From contig CATOJE010000025.1 of the NCBI GenBank assembly GCA_951800145.1, positions 1 through 47,586 on the forward strand: a DNA stretch of 47,586 bases, in the 5' to 3' direction. This stretch comes from an uncultured Lachnospiraceae bacterium. Lineage in GTDB: Bacteria; Bacillota; Clostridia; Lachnospirales; Lachnospiraceae. This document shows positions 1 to 7,620 of the stretch, piece after piece (positions within the stretch are counted from its first letter, which is position 1; every line of letters begins with the position of its first letter). The position numbers and the translations under genes were made by a program. Below the pieces are notes generated by a model that saw nothing but the letters and a program-made list of their open reading frames with translations, made no database searches and was not told the DNA's origin.

Positions 1-1
1 C

Positions 2-94
2 ACAGCCTGTATCAAAAGTAAAGTGACCGAATGGATGGACTCTCAGGCAGCATTTATACAGGCTTTGTTTGAAAATATCTGCTGGGAAAGTTGA
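2..94 (+). CDS. 3' end of an unidentified gene (partial)
   Basis: An open frame enters from the left edge and gives 30 codons ending TGA at 92-94 (the peptide ends FENICWES). No start is inside the window. I do not recognise the family from this tail. It lies in AT-rich DNA with the next few genes, so it is probably part of the same accessory island. Confidence 0.4.
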   Translation, partial: TACIKSKVTEWMDSQAAFIQALFENICWES

Positions 95-211
95 GTTACT
101 TAATATAAGCTGGTAACTTTCTTTAGGGATAATATTTTCTGATGGTTAGAGAAAAATAACGCTCTAACAATACAAGAAGAGGTAGAAAAGTTATATAATA
201 AAGTTTAACAG

Positions 212-256
212 ACCAAAAGCAATCGTCTATGGTGGCGATTGTTTTTGGTTTTTAAT
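212..256 (+). terminator. Rho-independent terminator
   Basis: A 14-bp stem (ACCAAAAGCAATCG at 212-225 pairing with 236-249, one G-T pair) with a 10-nt loop is followed by a T-rich run. It closes the leftmost transcription unit. Confidence 0.75.
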
Positions 257-315
257 ATTTTTTTGCAAAATTTTTGCAATTTTAAAATCCTATAGGACAA
301 ATGATATATGATTGT

Positions 316-380
316 GTAAAGGTAACTTGACAAAATGATATAATAGAGGTATTATATATGTAAAGGAAACTTGTCGAAAT
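316..380 (+). promoter_or_regulatory. Promoter with flanking direct repeats for the XRE operon
   Basis: TTGACA (327-332), a 17-bp spacer and TATTAT (350-355) make a near-consensus sigma-A promoter. Two near-identical 21-bp direct repeats (core TAAAGG-AACTTG) lie at 316-336, overlapping the -35, and at 360-380, at the expected start site. They are 44 bp apart, about four helical turns. They are good candidates for autoregulation by the downstream XRE protein; the binding itself is inferred. Confidence 0.6.
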
Positions 381-438
381 TTTAAAACTGTAGAAATAAT
401 AAACTGCAAATGAACCTTGTTATACGAGGAGGGATCAT

Positions 439-654
439 ATGGAAAACAAGGTAGAGAAACTAAGAAGAGCTTTGAGCATGAATCAAGAAGATTTTGCCAA
501 AGCAATACATGTATCAAGACAGACTGTTAGCGCAATCGAAACTGGAAAGTATAATCCATCTTTAGAACTGGCATTTGCTATTTCTGATTTTTTTGGCAAA
601 AGTATTGAAGAAATTTTTATTTATGAGAGGGGAAACAAAGATGAAAAAGAATAA
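439..654 (+). CDS. Small XRE-family transcriptional regulator
   Basis: A 71-residue protein that is almost only an HTH_3 domain: LRRALSMNQEDFAKAIHVSRQTVSAIE at about residues 8-34, then the GKYNPSLELAF segment typical of the small one-domain XRE regulators of Firmicutes. These usually control an adjacent membrane-protein gene, which is the arrangement here: the next gene starts at 641, inside this one. The start follows AGGAGGGATCAT with good spacing. A promoter flanked by two direct repeats lies upstream, so autoregulation is likely. The DNA is much more AT-rich than the cobalamin genes to the right. Confidence 0.85.
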   Translation: MENKVEKLRRALSMNQEDFAKAIHVSRQTVSAIETGKYNPSLELAFAISDFFGKSIEEIFIYERGNKDEKE

Positions 655-1087
655 TTTATTAGAAGGAATCGCATTTATTTTGGGGGGATTTATTATTTTG
701 TGTATTGCGCTATTAACAGCTAGCAAGATAGATAGTATACTTATTGGTCTTGGTGCTGGAGGTATTTCTTCTGGTATTGTTATGACTTGTAAATACTTCT
801 ATTGGAATACACCTAAAAATAAAAAACGATATCAGAAAAAAATTGAAAATGAAAAGGTTGAACTTCATGATGAATTGAAAATAAAACTAAGAGATAAATC
901 CGGGAGATATGCATATATAATTGGAATCTTGACGATTACTTTTTCCGTATTAGTATTTTCTATATTAGGAGAACTGGAAATCATTGAAAATTCACGTTTA
1001 ATAGTGTTGTATTTGAGTGGATATTTAATTTTTCAGATTGTCATAGGCATTGTAATATTTAATCAATTACTTAAAAAATATGTATAG
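641..1087 (+). CDS. Small multipass membrane protein, partner of the XRE regulator
   Basis: The likely start is ATG 641 (MKKNNLLEG), preceded by GAGAGGGG and overlapping the XRE gene by 14 bp; longer in-frame starts run deep into that gene. The 148-residue product has four probable membrane segments, two near residues 8-48 and two near 92-142, around a charged cytoplasmic loop (KNKKRYQKKIENEKVE). The layout resembles the XRE plus small membrane protein (DUF2178-like) pairs common in Firmicutes, but I cannot confirm the family. Function is unknown. The strict translational coupling suggests that regulator and membrane protein act together. Confidence 0.7.
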   Translation: MKKNNLLEGIAFILGGFIILCIALLTASKIDSILIGLGAGGISSGIVMTCKYFYWNTPKNKKRYQKKIENEKVELHDELKIKLRDKSGRYAYIIGILTITFSVLVFSILGELEIIENSRLIVLYLSGYLIFQIVIGIVIFNQLLKKYV

Positions 1088-1124
1088 CTTATGACTATTG
1101 ACTTAACAATGATTTGTTGAAGGA

Positions 1125-1200
1125 ATTTAAAAGAAAAAAGGAACAGTGAATAAATCGCGTTTTTATTTATGCTATTTATTCACTGTCCTTCTTTTAATTT
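1125..1200. terminator. Long hairpin, probable terminator
   Basis: The arm at 1125-1155 (containing GAACAGTGAATAAAT) pairs with ATTTATTCACTGTCC at 1173-1187 and beyond. This forms a roughly 25-bp imperfect stem with an A-rich 5' side and T-rich 3' side, so it could work in either direction. It ends the XRE/membrane unit. Confidence 0.6.
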
Positions 1201-1309
1201 TCCGCTTAAATTTTCTCAATATTCAGTAGGCAAAAATCAAAAAGCAATTACAGTTCTAATTTTTATGAAAAAATGAACAAATATCCGAGTGTATAGATAT
1301 TTGTTATGA

Positions 1310-1718
1310 TTGGCTAATCGAGCATTAGCAACCGCCATCTTAAAATGGGACTATGGGATTGACTACTTGGAAAAATGCTCTAGAAGGCAAGATTGTGAAA
1401 TCGGATGTCAGTATAGCAAAGAATTATTTGACAAAAGGGGAAATGCAGGATTTAAATCAGTTTGTCACCATGTATCTGGACTATGCGGAGAGACAGGCAA
1501 GGCGGCAGATTCCTATGACTATGGAGGATTGGGCGAAAAGACTGGATGTATTTCTTGAGTTCAATGAGGAGGATGTATTGAGAGATAAAGGAAGGGTATC
1601 AGCTGAAATCGCTAAAAGTTTTGCTGAGAGTGAGTTTGAAAAGTATAGAATCATTCAGGACGGATTGTATCAAAGTGATTTTGATAAATTACTGCTTGGA
1701 ATTGGTGATGAGAAGTAG
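1310..1718 (+). pseudogene. RhuM-family protein, C-terminal remnant
   Basis: From 1353 the reading frame gives the conserved C-terminal part of RhuM-family proteins: MGLTTWKNA, then IAKNYL, LNQFVTMYLDYAERQA, IPMTMEDWAKRLDVFLEFNE and SEFEKYRIIQDGLYQSDFD. Upstream residues that match the family (NRALATAILK, from 1316) are in another frame. An 8-bp near-duplication (ATGGGACT 1345-1352, ATGGGATT 1353-1360) plus a further small indel breaks the frame, and the N-terminal two thirds are missing. It is therefore a dead fragment. RhuM genes sit in restriction and mobile islands, in line with the AT-rich surroundings. Confidence 0.75.
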
Positions 1719-2146
1719 TTTATAAAAAATAATCTAACACTAATTTAACATCAATTTTCGCCAATTTAACATCAGCCTCACGGAAATATAAAGTTTTTTA
1801 GAGTTTCGGCAAAAAATAGATAAAAAACCCAAAGCTTCCTTTAACTGTAGCGGATAGAACGGAATCAAAACCTATTAATTAAAATGCTGGCTGCGGCTCA
1901 CCGATCCAAACAGGGTTGGCAGTCGCAGTCTTTTTCTTGCTATTTCTTGCTTCCAATGATAAAATGCAAGACAGAAGTGGCAGAACGGTTGCTTAGGAAA
2001 GCAAGAAACAAGAAAAGCAAGAAACAGGAATAGCAAGAAAACAGAAAGAATGACAAAAACAGGTAAGATACGAAAGCAGGTAGGACAGGAAGTCCAGAAG
2101 GGTAAGAAATCAGGAAGCGAAAGGCAAGAGAGGGGCAGCAAGCGAT
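1719..2146. other. Intergenic boundary between AT-rich island and cobalamin region
   Basis: No gene seen. A 12-bp direct repeat AATTTAACATCA occurs at 1742-1753 and 1763-1774. A terminator sits at 1889-1935. The stretch 1970-2080 has several loose repeats of GCAAGAAA. I looked for a cobalamin riboswitch B12 box ahead of cbiT and found none. Confidence 0.4.
1889..1935 (+). terminator. Probable Rho-independent terminator
   Basis: GGCTGCGGCT (1889-1898) can pair over 10 bp, with two G-T pairs, with AGTCGCAGTC (1921-1930), followed directly by TTTTT. The loop is about 22 nt. Confidence 0.5.
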
Positions 2147-2767
2147 ATGCGGGATGAATTATTTATAAGGGGAAGCCTTCCCATGACAAAGAGCGAGGTG
2201 CGGGCGGTTTCTCTGTCAAAGTTAGAGCTGGAGATAGGAGCGGTATTCTGGGATATTGGAGCGGGAACGGGATCCGTGTCCGTGGAGGGAGCGGTCTGCC
2301 TGCACCGGATGGAAGGGGAGGCTTCGGGGACGAAGGGCAGTGTGTATGCCATTGAGCGGGAGGAGGAGGGGATCCGCCTGATTGAGGAGAACCGGAAGCG
2401 CCTTGTCCCGGGTTTTGCGGGATTTCATATTATTAAGGGCTGCGCACCGGAGGCATTGGCTGGGCTTCCGGCTCCTACCCATGTATTTGTGGGAGGCTCG
2501 GGAGGACATTTGAGGGAGATTTTGGAGGAGGCCTGGGGAAGGAATCCCAAAGCAAGAATCGTAGTGAATGCAATTACGGCGGAGACTCTTGGGGTTTGTA
2601 TGGAAATTGTGAGGAAATATTCTCTGGATTTTTATGAGGTGGTACAGGTGATGGTGTCCAGGATGGAAAGGATGGGGGGATACCATCTGCAGAGAGGGGA
2701 GAATCCGGTTTTTGTGATTACGCTCCAGGGGAAGGGCAGCGATGGTTCGATTGTAAGCTCCTTATGA
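2147..2767 (+). CDS. cbiT: Cobalt-precorrin-6B (C15) methyltransferase/decarboxylase CbiT
   Basis: CbiT methylates C15 and decarboxylates the C12 acetate side chain of (cobalt-)precorrin-6B with SAM in the corrin pathway. The 206-residue protein opens with DELFIRGSLPMTKSEVRAVS, the usual CbiT start, followed by the SAM-binding motif WDIGAGTGSVSVEGA (about residues 35-49) and a VYAIEREEEGIRLIEENRKR acidic-loop region, ending with the class I methyltransferase beta strands. In many Firmicutes this domain is fused behind CbiE; here it stands alone with no CbiE sequence upstream. The start follows AGAGAGGGG. It heads the local cobalamin genes and lies 109 bp before cbiA. Confidence 0.9.
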   Translation: MRDELFIRGSLPMTKSEVRAVSLSKLELEIGAVFWDIGAGTGSVSVEGAVCLHRMEGEASGTKGSVYAIEREEEGIRLIEENRKRLVPGFAGFHIIKGCAPEALAGLPAPTHVFVGGSGGHLREILEEAWGRNPKARIVVNAITAETLGVCMEIVRKYSLDFYEVVQVMVSRMERMGGYHLQRGENPVFVITLQGKGSDGSIVSSL

Positions 2768-2821
2768 GAGAGCGATTGGAGAGCGTGATTGGGGAAATCC
2801 AGGGAAATCAGAAAAGGGGGC

Positions 2822-2880
2822 AGGATGGTGGCAGAGAATTAAGAATGGTGGCAGAGAATAAGGATGGTGACAGAGAATGA
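2822..2880 (+). repeat. Three tandem 20-21 bp repeats before and into cbiA start
   Basis: The unit AGGATGGTGGCAGAGAAT occurs three times with minor changes (2822, 2842 and 2862). The last copy runs into the cbiA start codon at 2877. The array lies in the leader and could alter translation initiation; this is inference. Confidence 0.7.
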
Positions 2881-4775
2881 GGATGGAAAATATTCCAAGG
2901 CTTTTGATTACCGGGGGAAGAAGCGGAAGCGGGAAGACGGTGGCCACCTGTGGGATTTTAAGCATATTGCGGCGCCGGGGGCTGGCTGTGGCTGGATTTA
3001 AGTGCGGTCCGGATTATATTGATCCCATGTTCCACCGGGAGGTGCTGGGGGTGGGCAGTGGAAATTTGGATGGATTTTTCCAGTCGCCGGAGCAGATGAG
3101 GGAAAGCTTTCTGGAGGGATGTCTGGATGTGGGAAGGAGAATGGGAAGGGCCAGGGCGGATATCGGTGTGATCGAGGGTGTGATGGGATATTTTGACGGC
3201 CTGGGGGGCACCACAGCCAGGGCCAGCAGCTGGGAAACGGCCGGATGGCTGGACAGTCCGGTGATCTTTGTGGCAGATGGCCGTGGCGCCAGTTTGTCTC
3301 TTGCGGCTGAGCTTCAGGGCTTTCTGGAATTTTGCCCCTATGGGCCGGAGGCCCTTGGAATAAGAATGAATGCCGGCGTACAGGCAGCAGGAATGAATGC
3401 CGGCGTACGGGCAGCAGGAATGAATGCCGGCGTACAGGCGGCAGGAATGAATGCCAGCGTACAGGCGGCAGGAATGAATGCCAGCGTACAGGCGGCAGGA
3501 ATGAACGTCAGCGTACAGGCGGCAGGAATGAATGCCGGCATACAGATGGCCGGGATGCAGAAGAACCGGGAGAAAAATGGAATCCGAGGGATTCTTTTAA
3601 ACAGGGTTTCTGCTGGAATGTATCCGGCTTTGAAGGAAATGCTGGAGGAGCGTTTTTCTGTTCCTGTGGTGGGATATATACCGAAGCTGGACTGGCTGGA
3701 GCTCAAGAGCCGTCATTTGGGACTGATGCTTCCTGGAGAGATCGGGGATTTAAAGCAGCAGATGGATCGGCTGGCCCGGGAGCTGGAACAGACCATGGAT
3801 GTGGAGGCATTGCTTGCGATTGCCAGTGAAGGGGTATCTGGAGTTTCCAGCCCGGCTGAACCAGGCCCATCTCCCGGGGAATGGAAGCAGGAAGGCGGAA
3901 AGTGCCGCAAAATCCAAAGGTATGGGGAACCTCAGCCCACGCCCAGCCCAATTCAGAAAAGCAAGGAGCCTCAGCCCACGCCCAGCCCAATCCGGAAGTG
4001 CAAGGAGCCTCAGTCCGCAGCCGGCTCAATCAGGAAGGAAATTCCCCCGGTAATTGCCATTGCCAGAGATGAGGCCTTTTGCTTTTATTACCAGGATAAT
4101 CTGCGCTTGCTGGAAAGGCTGGGGGCGAAGCTTGTATTTTTCAGCCCGCTGCATGACAGAAGGCTTCCCGAAGGGGCCGGAGGATTGCTTTTTGGCGGCG
4201 GCTATCCGGAGCTTTATGCCAGGAGATTGAGTGAGAATGTCCGGATACGTCAGCAGATTGCCCGGGCGGCGCAGGAGGGAATGCCGATTTTGGGGGAGTG
4301 CGGCGGTTTTTTATACCTGCAGGCGTCCCTAGAAGATGAGCATGGCATATCGTTCCCTATGGTAGGAGCTCTGCCAGGGAATGGATATAGGACAGGGAAG
4401 CTGGTAAGGTTTGGATATGTTGTGCTTCAAAACAGGAATGGGGGCCAAAGAGACAGAGAGGAATCGGAGATGGAAGGATACCTGGGGGAGGATGACAGCT
4501 GGAACGAAGGGGGATGCCCGGAGGATGGCCAGATTGGCTTGAGGGATGGAGAGAGGATCCTTGCCCATGAATTTCACTATTGGGATTCGGACTGCTGCGG
4601 GGAGCGGATGACGGCCAGCAAGCCTGTGGGAAATCGATCCTGGCATTGCATGCAGCAGAGGGGAAATGTGCTGGCCGGCTTTCCGCATTTGTATTATCCA
4701 TCCTGCGTGAACTTTGCAGACCGATTTGTGAGCGCAGTAAGGCAGGCCTCCTCTGGTATATCGTTCAGCAAATAA
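2877..4775 (+). CDS. cbiA: Cobyrinic acid a,c-diamide synthase CbiA with repeat insertions
   Basis: It uses ATP and glutamine to amidate the a and c side chains of the cobyrinate ring. The N-terminal P-loop domain has GGRSGSGKT (about residues 13-21) and FKCGPDYIDPMFH. The C-terminal class I glutaminase has LLFGGGYPEL, the nucleophile Cys475 in LGECGGFLYL and His567 in EFHYWDSD. At 632 residues it is far longer than the usual ~450-460. The excess is low-complexity insertion: seven 9-residue repeats (about 164-226), a Pro-rich 13-residue repeat (about 351-387) and a charged stretch near 520-550. All catalytic motifs survive and the frame is open, so it is probably functional. Confidence 0.9.
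   Translation: MRMENIPRLLITGGRSGSGKTVATCGILSILRRRGLAVAGFKCGPDYIDPMFHREVLGVGSGNLDGFFQSPEQMRESFLEGCLDVGRRMGRARADIGVIEGVMGYFDGLGGTTARASSWETAGWLDSPVIFVADGRGASLSLAAELQGFLEFCPYGPEALGIRMNAGVQAAGMNAGVRAAGMNAGVQAAGMNASVQAAGMNASVQAAGMNVSVQAAGMNAGIQMAGMQKNREKNGIRGILLNRVSAGMYPALKEMLEERFSVPVVGYIPKLDWLELKSRHLGLMLPGEIGDLKQQMDRLARELEQTMDVEALLAIASEGVSGVSSPAEPGPSPGEWKQEGGKCRKIQRYGEPQPTPSPIQKSKEPQPTPSPIRKCKEPQSAAGSIRKEIPPVIAIARDEAFCFYYQDNLRLLERLGAKLVFFSPLHDRRLPEGAGGLLFGGGYPELYARRLSENVRIRQQIARAAQEGMPILGECGGFLYLQASLEDEHGISFPMVGALPGNGYRTGKLVRFGYVVLQNRNGGQRDREESEMEGYLGEDDSWNEGGCPEDGQIGLRDGERILAHEFHYWDSDCCGERMTASKPVGNRSWHCMQQRGNVLAGFPHLYYPSCVNFADRFVSAVRQASSGISFSK
3364..3552 (+). repeat. Coding minisatellite, 7 x 27 bp, inside cbiA
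   Basis: Seven head-to-tail 27-bp units, each encoding a variant of MNAGVQAAG, lie between conserved segments of the CbiA N-terminal domain. Units differ by only a few substitutions, which suggests recent expansion. The length is a multiple of three throughout, so copy-number changes keep the frame. Confidence 0.9.
3927..4037 (+). repeat. Second coding repeat in cbiA, 39-bp units
   Basis: Two full units (3927-3965, 3966-4004) and a diverged third (4005-4037) encode EPQPTPSPIQKSK-type 13-residue repeats. They sit in the linker between the ATP-binding domain and the glutaminase domain. Confidence 0.85.
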
Positions 4776-4788
4776 CTGAAACGATATA
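4757..4788. repeat. Hairpin spanning the cbiA stop codon
   Basis: TATATCGTTCAG (4757-4768) pairs with CTGAAACGATATA (4776-4788) with one bulged base. The 7-nt loop contains the TAA stop. It abuts the dispersed palindrome at 4789, and there is no T-tract. Confidence 0.6.
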
Positions 4789-4827
4789 CTAGTGCCTTGG
4801 CTGAATATAATCCAGACAAGACACTAG
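4789..4827. repeat. 39-bp dispersed palindromic repeat, copy 1
   Basis: Outer arms CTAGTGCCTTG / CAAGACACTAG enclose GCTGAATATAATCCAGA. The same 39-bp element, with only two differences, occurs at 22002-22040 directly after dctM. Both copies lie at the 3' end of a gene on the same strand, as REP-like elements do. Confidence 0.8.
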
Positions 4828-4947
4828 GCCGATGCCTGTGAGTGAAGGCAGCAGGAAACCCGCAGGCGCTCTTGCATTTTATTTTCAATGCATTTATAAT
4901 AGAAAAAAAGAAAATGTTATTTTTTCTTTCGTCAAGGAGAGAGGATC

Positions 4948-6204
4948 ATGAAATACGGAAAGCTATTTCTTCAAATGCTGGCTGTGCTGGTGCTCAGCGG
5001 AGTGCTTGGGATAGTGCTGCTTTGCTTGGTATTTCGGATTCCGGCAGCTCCCCTTTACCAGCATGTAAAGGATACGGCCTATGTATTCGAAATCGAGGGG
5101 ACATGGCCGGTGAGGGGCGGCAGGGAGGCAAATAAGCTGGATAATTACACCGATGCGTTGATGCTGACGAATGCTGTATTCCAGAAAGAGGATGCCAGCC
5201 TTCTGGATCGGGCTTTACGGGTTTATTTTCCATGGAATGAGAGGCAGACCCCGGATCAGCTGCTGCGTGATTATGTGCGGGGAGAGGCGGAGTATATTCC
5301 AGGTACGTATTCCAGATATTGGCATGGATATCTGGTGTTTCTGAAGCCCATACTCTTGTTTACAAATTACCTGGGAATCCGGGATATTAATCGGATCGTG
5401 CAGGCAGCTCTGGTTTTGGCTGTGCTGGCGGCTTTGTGGATACGGGGACAGAGGCGGCTCATCCTTCCCTTTCTCCTTTCCATCGCATATCTGAGGCCTG
5501 CTTTTTTGATTTACTCGATGCAGTATTCGGATATTTTCTATCTTAGCTTATGTGCTGTGCTTGGGGTATTGTGGGGGGATGGATACCTGAAGAAGGGAAA
5601 CCGGTATTTCTTCTATTTTTTGATCCTCGGGATTATCACAAATTATGTGGACTTTCTTACCTATCCCATTGCAGCATTGGGAATGCCTTTAGTAACCTGG
5701 CTGGCGCTGGAGAAGGATATGGACTGGGCGGGGAAGCTGGCTCATGTAATCGGGTATGCACTGTCCTGGGCAGCTGGCTACTTTGGGATGTGGATGGGAA
5801 AGTGGATTCTTGCGGCAGGAATTTTGAAGGATTTTGGAATTATTGAGGATGCCCTGGGACAGGCACAGATACGGATGTCCTCTGTCCGGGATGCAGTTCC
5901 CATCACCCGCAGCGGGGCGGTGCTGGCTAATATTCGTGTGGGATTTGAGGGAATCGGGATGGCGGCAGGTGTGGCTGCGGTGCTGGTTCTTATCTATGGG
6001 CTTTGGAAGGTTCGATGGAGCATCTGGCAGTTCTTTGCCGGCAGCCTGCCTTATTTTGCCATTGCTCTGATGCCGGTTGCCTGGTATCTGGTTTTGGCGA
6101 ATCATTCATGGGTGCATGCATTTTTTACCTATAAGGCCCTGGGGGTATCGGTATATGCAATCCTCTGCGCAGGGGCAGTTGCGAAACCTTTATGCGCCCG
6201 GTAG
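4948..6204 (+). CDS. Multipass membrane protein of unknown function
   Basis: A 418-residue integral membrane protein. An N-terminal segment (about 7-30) is followed by a roughly 110-residue, probably extracytoplasmic, loop (TNAVFQKEDASLLDRAL, YSRYWHGYLVFLKP). About eight or nine further helices run to the C-terminus, with RPAFLIYSMQYSDIFYLSL and NHSWVHAFFTYKALG as the most distinctive segments. The topology recalls GT-C type glycosyltransferases and related envelope proteins, but I see no diagnostic motif and assign no function. The start follows GGAGAGAGG. It lies between cbiA and cobT on the same strand; nothing in it suggests a cobalamin role. Confidence 0.75.
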   Translation: MKYGKLFLQMLAVLVLSGVLGIVLLCLVFRIPAAPLYQHVKDTAYVFEIEGTWPVRGGREANKLDNYTDALMLTNAVFQKEDASLLDRALRVYFPWNERQTPDQLLRDYVRGEAEYIPGTYSRYWHGYLVFLKPILLFTNYLGIRDINRIVQAALVLAVLAALWIRGQRRLILPFLLSIAYLRPAFLIYSMQYSDIFYLSLCAVLGVLWGDGYLKKGNRYFFYFLILGIITNYVDFLTYPIAALGMPLVTWLALEKDMDWAGKLAHVIGYALSWAAGYFGMWMGKWILAAGILKDFGIIEDALGQAQIRMSSVRDAVPITRSGAVLANIRVGFEGIGMAAGVAAVLVLIYGLWKVRWSIWQFFAGSLPYFAIALMPVAWYLVLANHSWVHAFFTYKALGVSVYAILCAGAVAKPLCAR

Positions 6205-6258
6205 CGGGCACACCGCCACTCATAAAAGAGACAGGATTAGCATGAAAGAGGTGCCTTA

Positions 6259-7380
6259 ATGACGAATCATAAATTAGACCAGGCGGCTATGGCGAAGGCC
6301 AGGCAGCGGTGGGACGGCATCGCCAAGCCGCTGACCAGCCTGGGGCTTTTGGAGGATTACCTGGTTCAGATCGCCGGGATCACTGGCAGCAGCCAGATCG
6401 CCATCGGAAAAAAGGCTGTGGCTATTTTCTGCAGTGATAATGGCATCGTGGAGGAAGGGGTCACCCAGACCGGCCAGGAGGTAACGGCAGTGGTGACGGA
6501 AAATTTTTCCAGAGGAGACAGCTGCGTCTGCATTATGGCAAGGCAGGCGGGGGCCTGGGTCTTCCCGGTGGATATAGGGGTGAATGGCCGCCTTTCCGGC
6601 TACGGAGAATTCCAGGAGGGGAAGGATCGGATGATCTGTCTGGAGGATGATGGGGAGAGAGCGGATCCCCGGCCCATCCTTTATCCTATCTGGAATCAAA
6701 AGCTGGCAAGGGGCACCAGGAATTTTACCAAGGAGCCGGCGATGGACCGGGCGATGGCGGTCCGCGCCCTGGAGACGGGGATCCGCCTGGCAGGGCAGTT
6801 AAAGGAGCGGGGCTATGGGATCCTGGCCACCGGGGAGATGGGCATCGGAAATACCACCACCAGCAGCGCGGTGATCGCTGCCCTGATGCAGGTTCAGCCG
6901 GAGCTTGTGACTGGCCGGGGAGCGGGCCTTAGCCTGGAGGGGCTGAAGAGGAAATGTGAGGTGATCCGCACAGGCCTGATGAAATGGAAGCCGGATCCAT
7001 CGGACGGGATCGATGTGCTGTCTAAGGTGGGAGGCCTGGATCTGGCAGGTCTTGCCGGTGTATTTATCGGAGGCAGAAAATACCGGCTGCCTGTGGTGGC
7101 AGACGGGCTGATCTCCCTGGCGGCAGCTCTGGCGGCGGAGCGCATTTGCCCGGGCACAAGGGAATTTATCCTGGCATCCCACATGCCGGCGGAACCGGCA
7201 GGGGCTGTGGTGCTGGAGGAGCTGGGGTTAAAGCCTCTGATTCACGGGAAGCTGTGCCTGGGGGAGGGCACCGGGGCAGTGGCTTTATTTCCGCTTCTGG
7301 ACATGGCGGCGTCAGTGTACCATGAGATGAGCACCTTCTCCCAGATTCAGGTGGAGGAGTATCATCATTTTTCAGACTGA
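6259..7380 (+). CDS. cobT: Nicotinate-nucleotide:dimethylbenzimidazole phosphoribosyltransferase CobT
   Basis: CobT transfers phosphoribose from nicotinate mononucleotide to the lower-ligand base, giving the alpha-ribazole phosphate needed for nucleotide loop assembly. The 373-residue length is typical. Visible motifs are KPLTSLGLLE near the start, FCSDNGIVEEGVTQTG, the phosphate-binding GEMGIGNTTTSSAV near residue 195 and the catalytic glutamate Glu336 in LCLGEGTGAV. The start follows AAAGAGGTG. With cbiT, cbiA and cobU it shows that both corrin-ring and nucleotide-loop steps are encoded here, although other genes interrupt the set. Confidence 0.95.
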   Translation: MTNHKLDQAAMAKARQRWDGIAKPLTSLGLLEDYLVQIAGITGSSQIAIGKKAVAIFCSDNGIVEEGVTQTGQEVTAVVTENFSRGDSCVCIMARQAGAWVFPVDIGVNGRLSGYGEFQEGKDRMICLEDDGERADPRPILYPIWNQKLARGTRNFTKEPAMDRAMAVRALETGIRLAGQLKERGYGILATGEMGIGNTTTSSAVIAALMQVQPELVTGRGAGLSLEGLKRKCEVIRTGLMKWKPDPSDGIDVLSKVGGLDLAGLAGVFIGGRKYRLPVVADGLISLAAALAAERICPGTREFILASHMPAEPAGAVVLEELGLKPLIHGKLCLGEGTGAVALFPLLDMAASVYHEMSTFSQIQVEEYHHFSD

Positions 7381-7620
7381 CGGGCATCGCTATTTGCAAA
7401 ACGCTGCGCACGAGAACGCTATTTGCAAAACGCTGCGCACGAGAACGCTATTTGCAAAACACTGCACGAGAGCGCTATTTGCAAAACGCCGCGCGAGAAC
7501 GCTATTTGCAAATCACTGCACAAGATCGCTATTTGCAAAATGCTGCGCGGGTGTGCGGGAAAAGAGACCGGATCGGTCAAAGCGGATAAGAAGGAATTTC
7601 AGGGAAAGGAAATATACATA
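7381..7620. repeat. Array of six 27-29 bp repeats between cobT and the TPR gene
   Basis: GCTATTTGCAAA recurs at 7389, 7418, 7447, 7474, 7501 and 7528 (spacings 29, 29, 27, 27, 27), each followed by a more variable C/G-rich half such as ACGCTGCGCACGAGAAC. The TTTGCAAA core is a perfect palindrome. More than one frame stays open through the array, so longer starts for the next gene appear possible, but those translations are only repeat peptide. I treat the array as non-coding, possibly an array of protein-binding sites. Confidence 0.8.

Larger units (their letters stand above)
95..438. other. AT-rich intergenic stretch with terminator and promoter
   Basis: No intact gene. A short open run at 143-208 (ending KLYNKV, then TAA) has no start codon and looks like gene debris. 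It is followed by the terminator at 212-256 and by the promoter/repeat region for the XRE gene at 316-380. Confidence 0.4.

Noticed and set aside
1719..2146. Cobalamin riboswitch before cbiT
   Set aside because: No GCCACTG-type B12 box or matching stems were found upstream of cbiT or cobT.
3332..3829. 165-codon alternative frame over the cbiA repeats
   Set aside because: It is an Arg/Thr/Gly repeat peptide produced by the 27-bp units in the wrong frame.
7389..7555. CRISPR-like repeat array
   Set aside because: Only 12 bases are strictly conserved, the intervening halves are related to one another rather than unique, and no cas gene is nearby.
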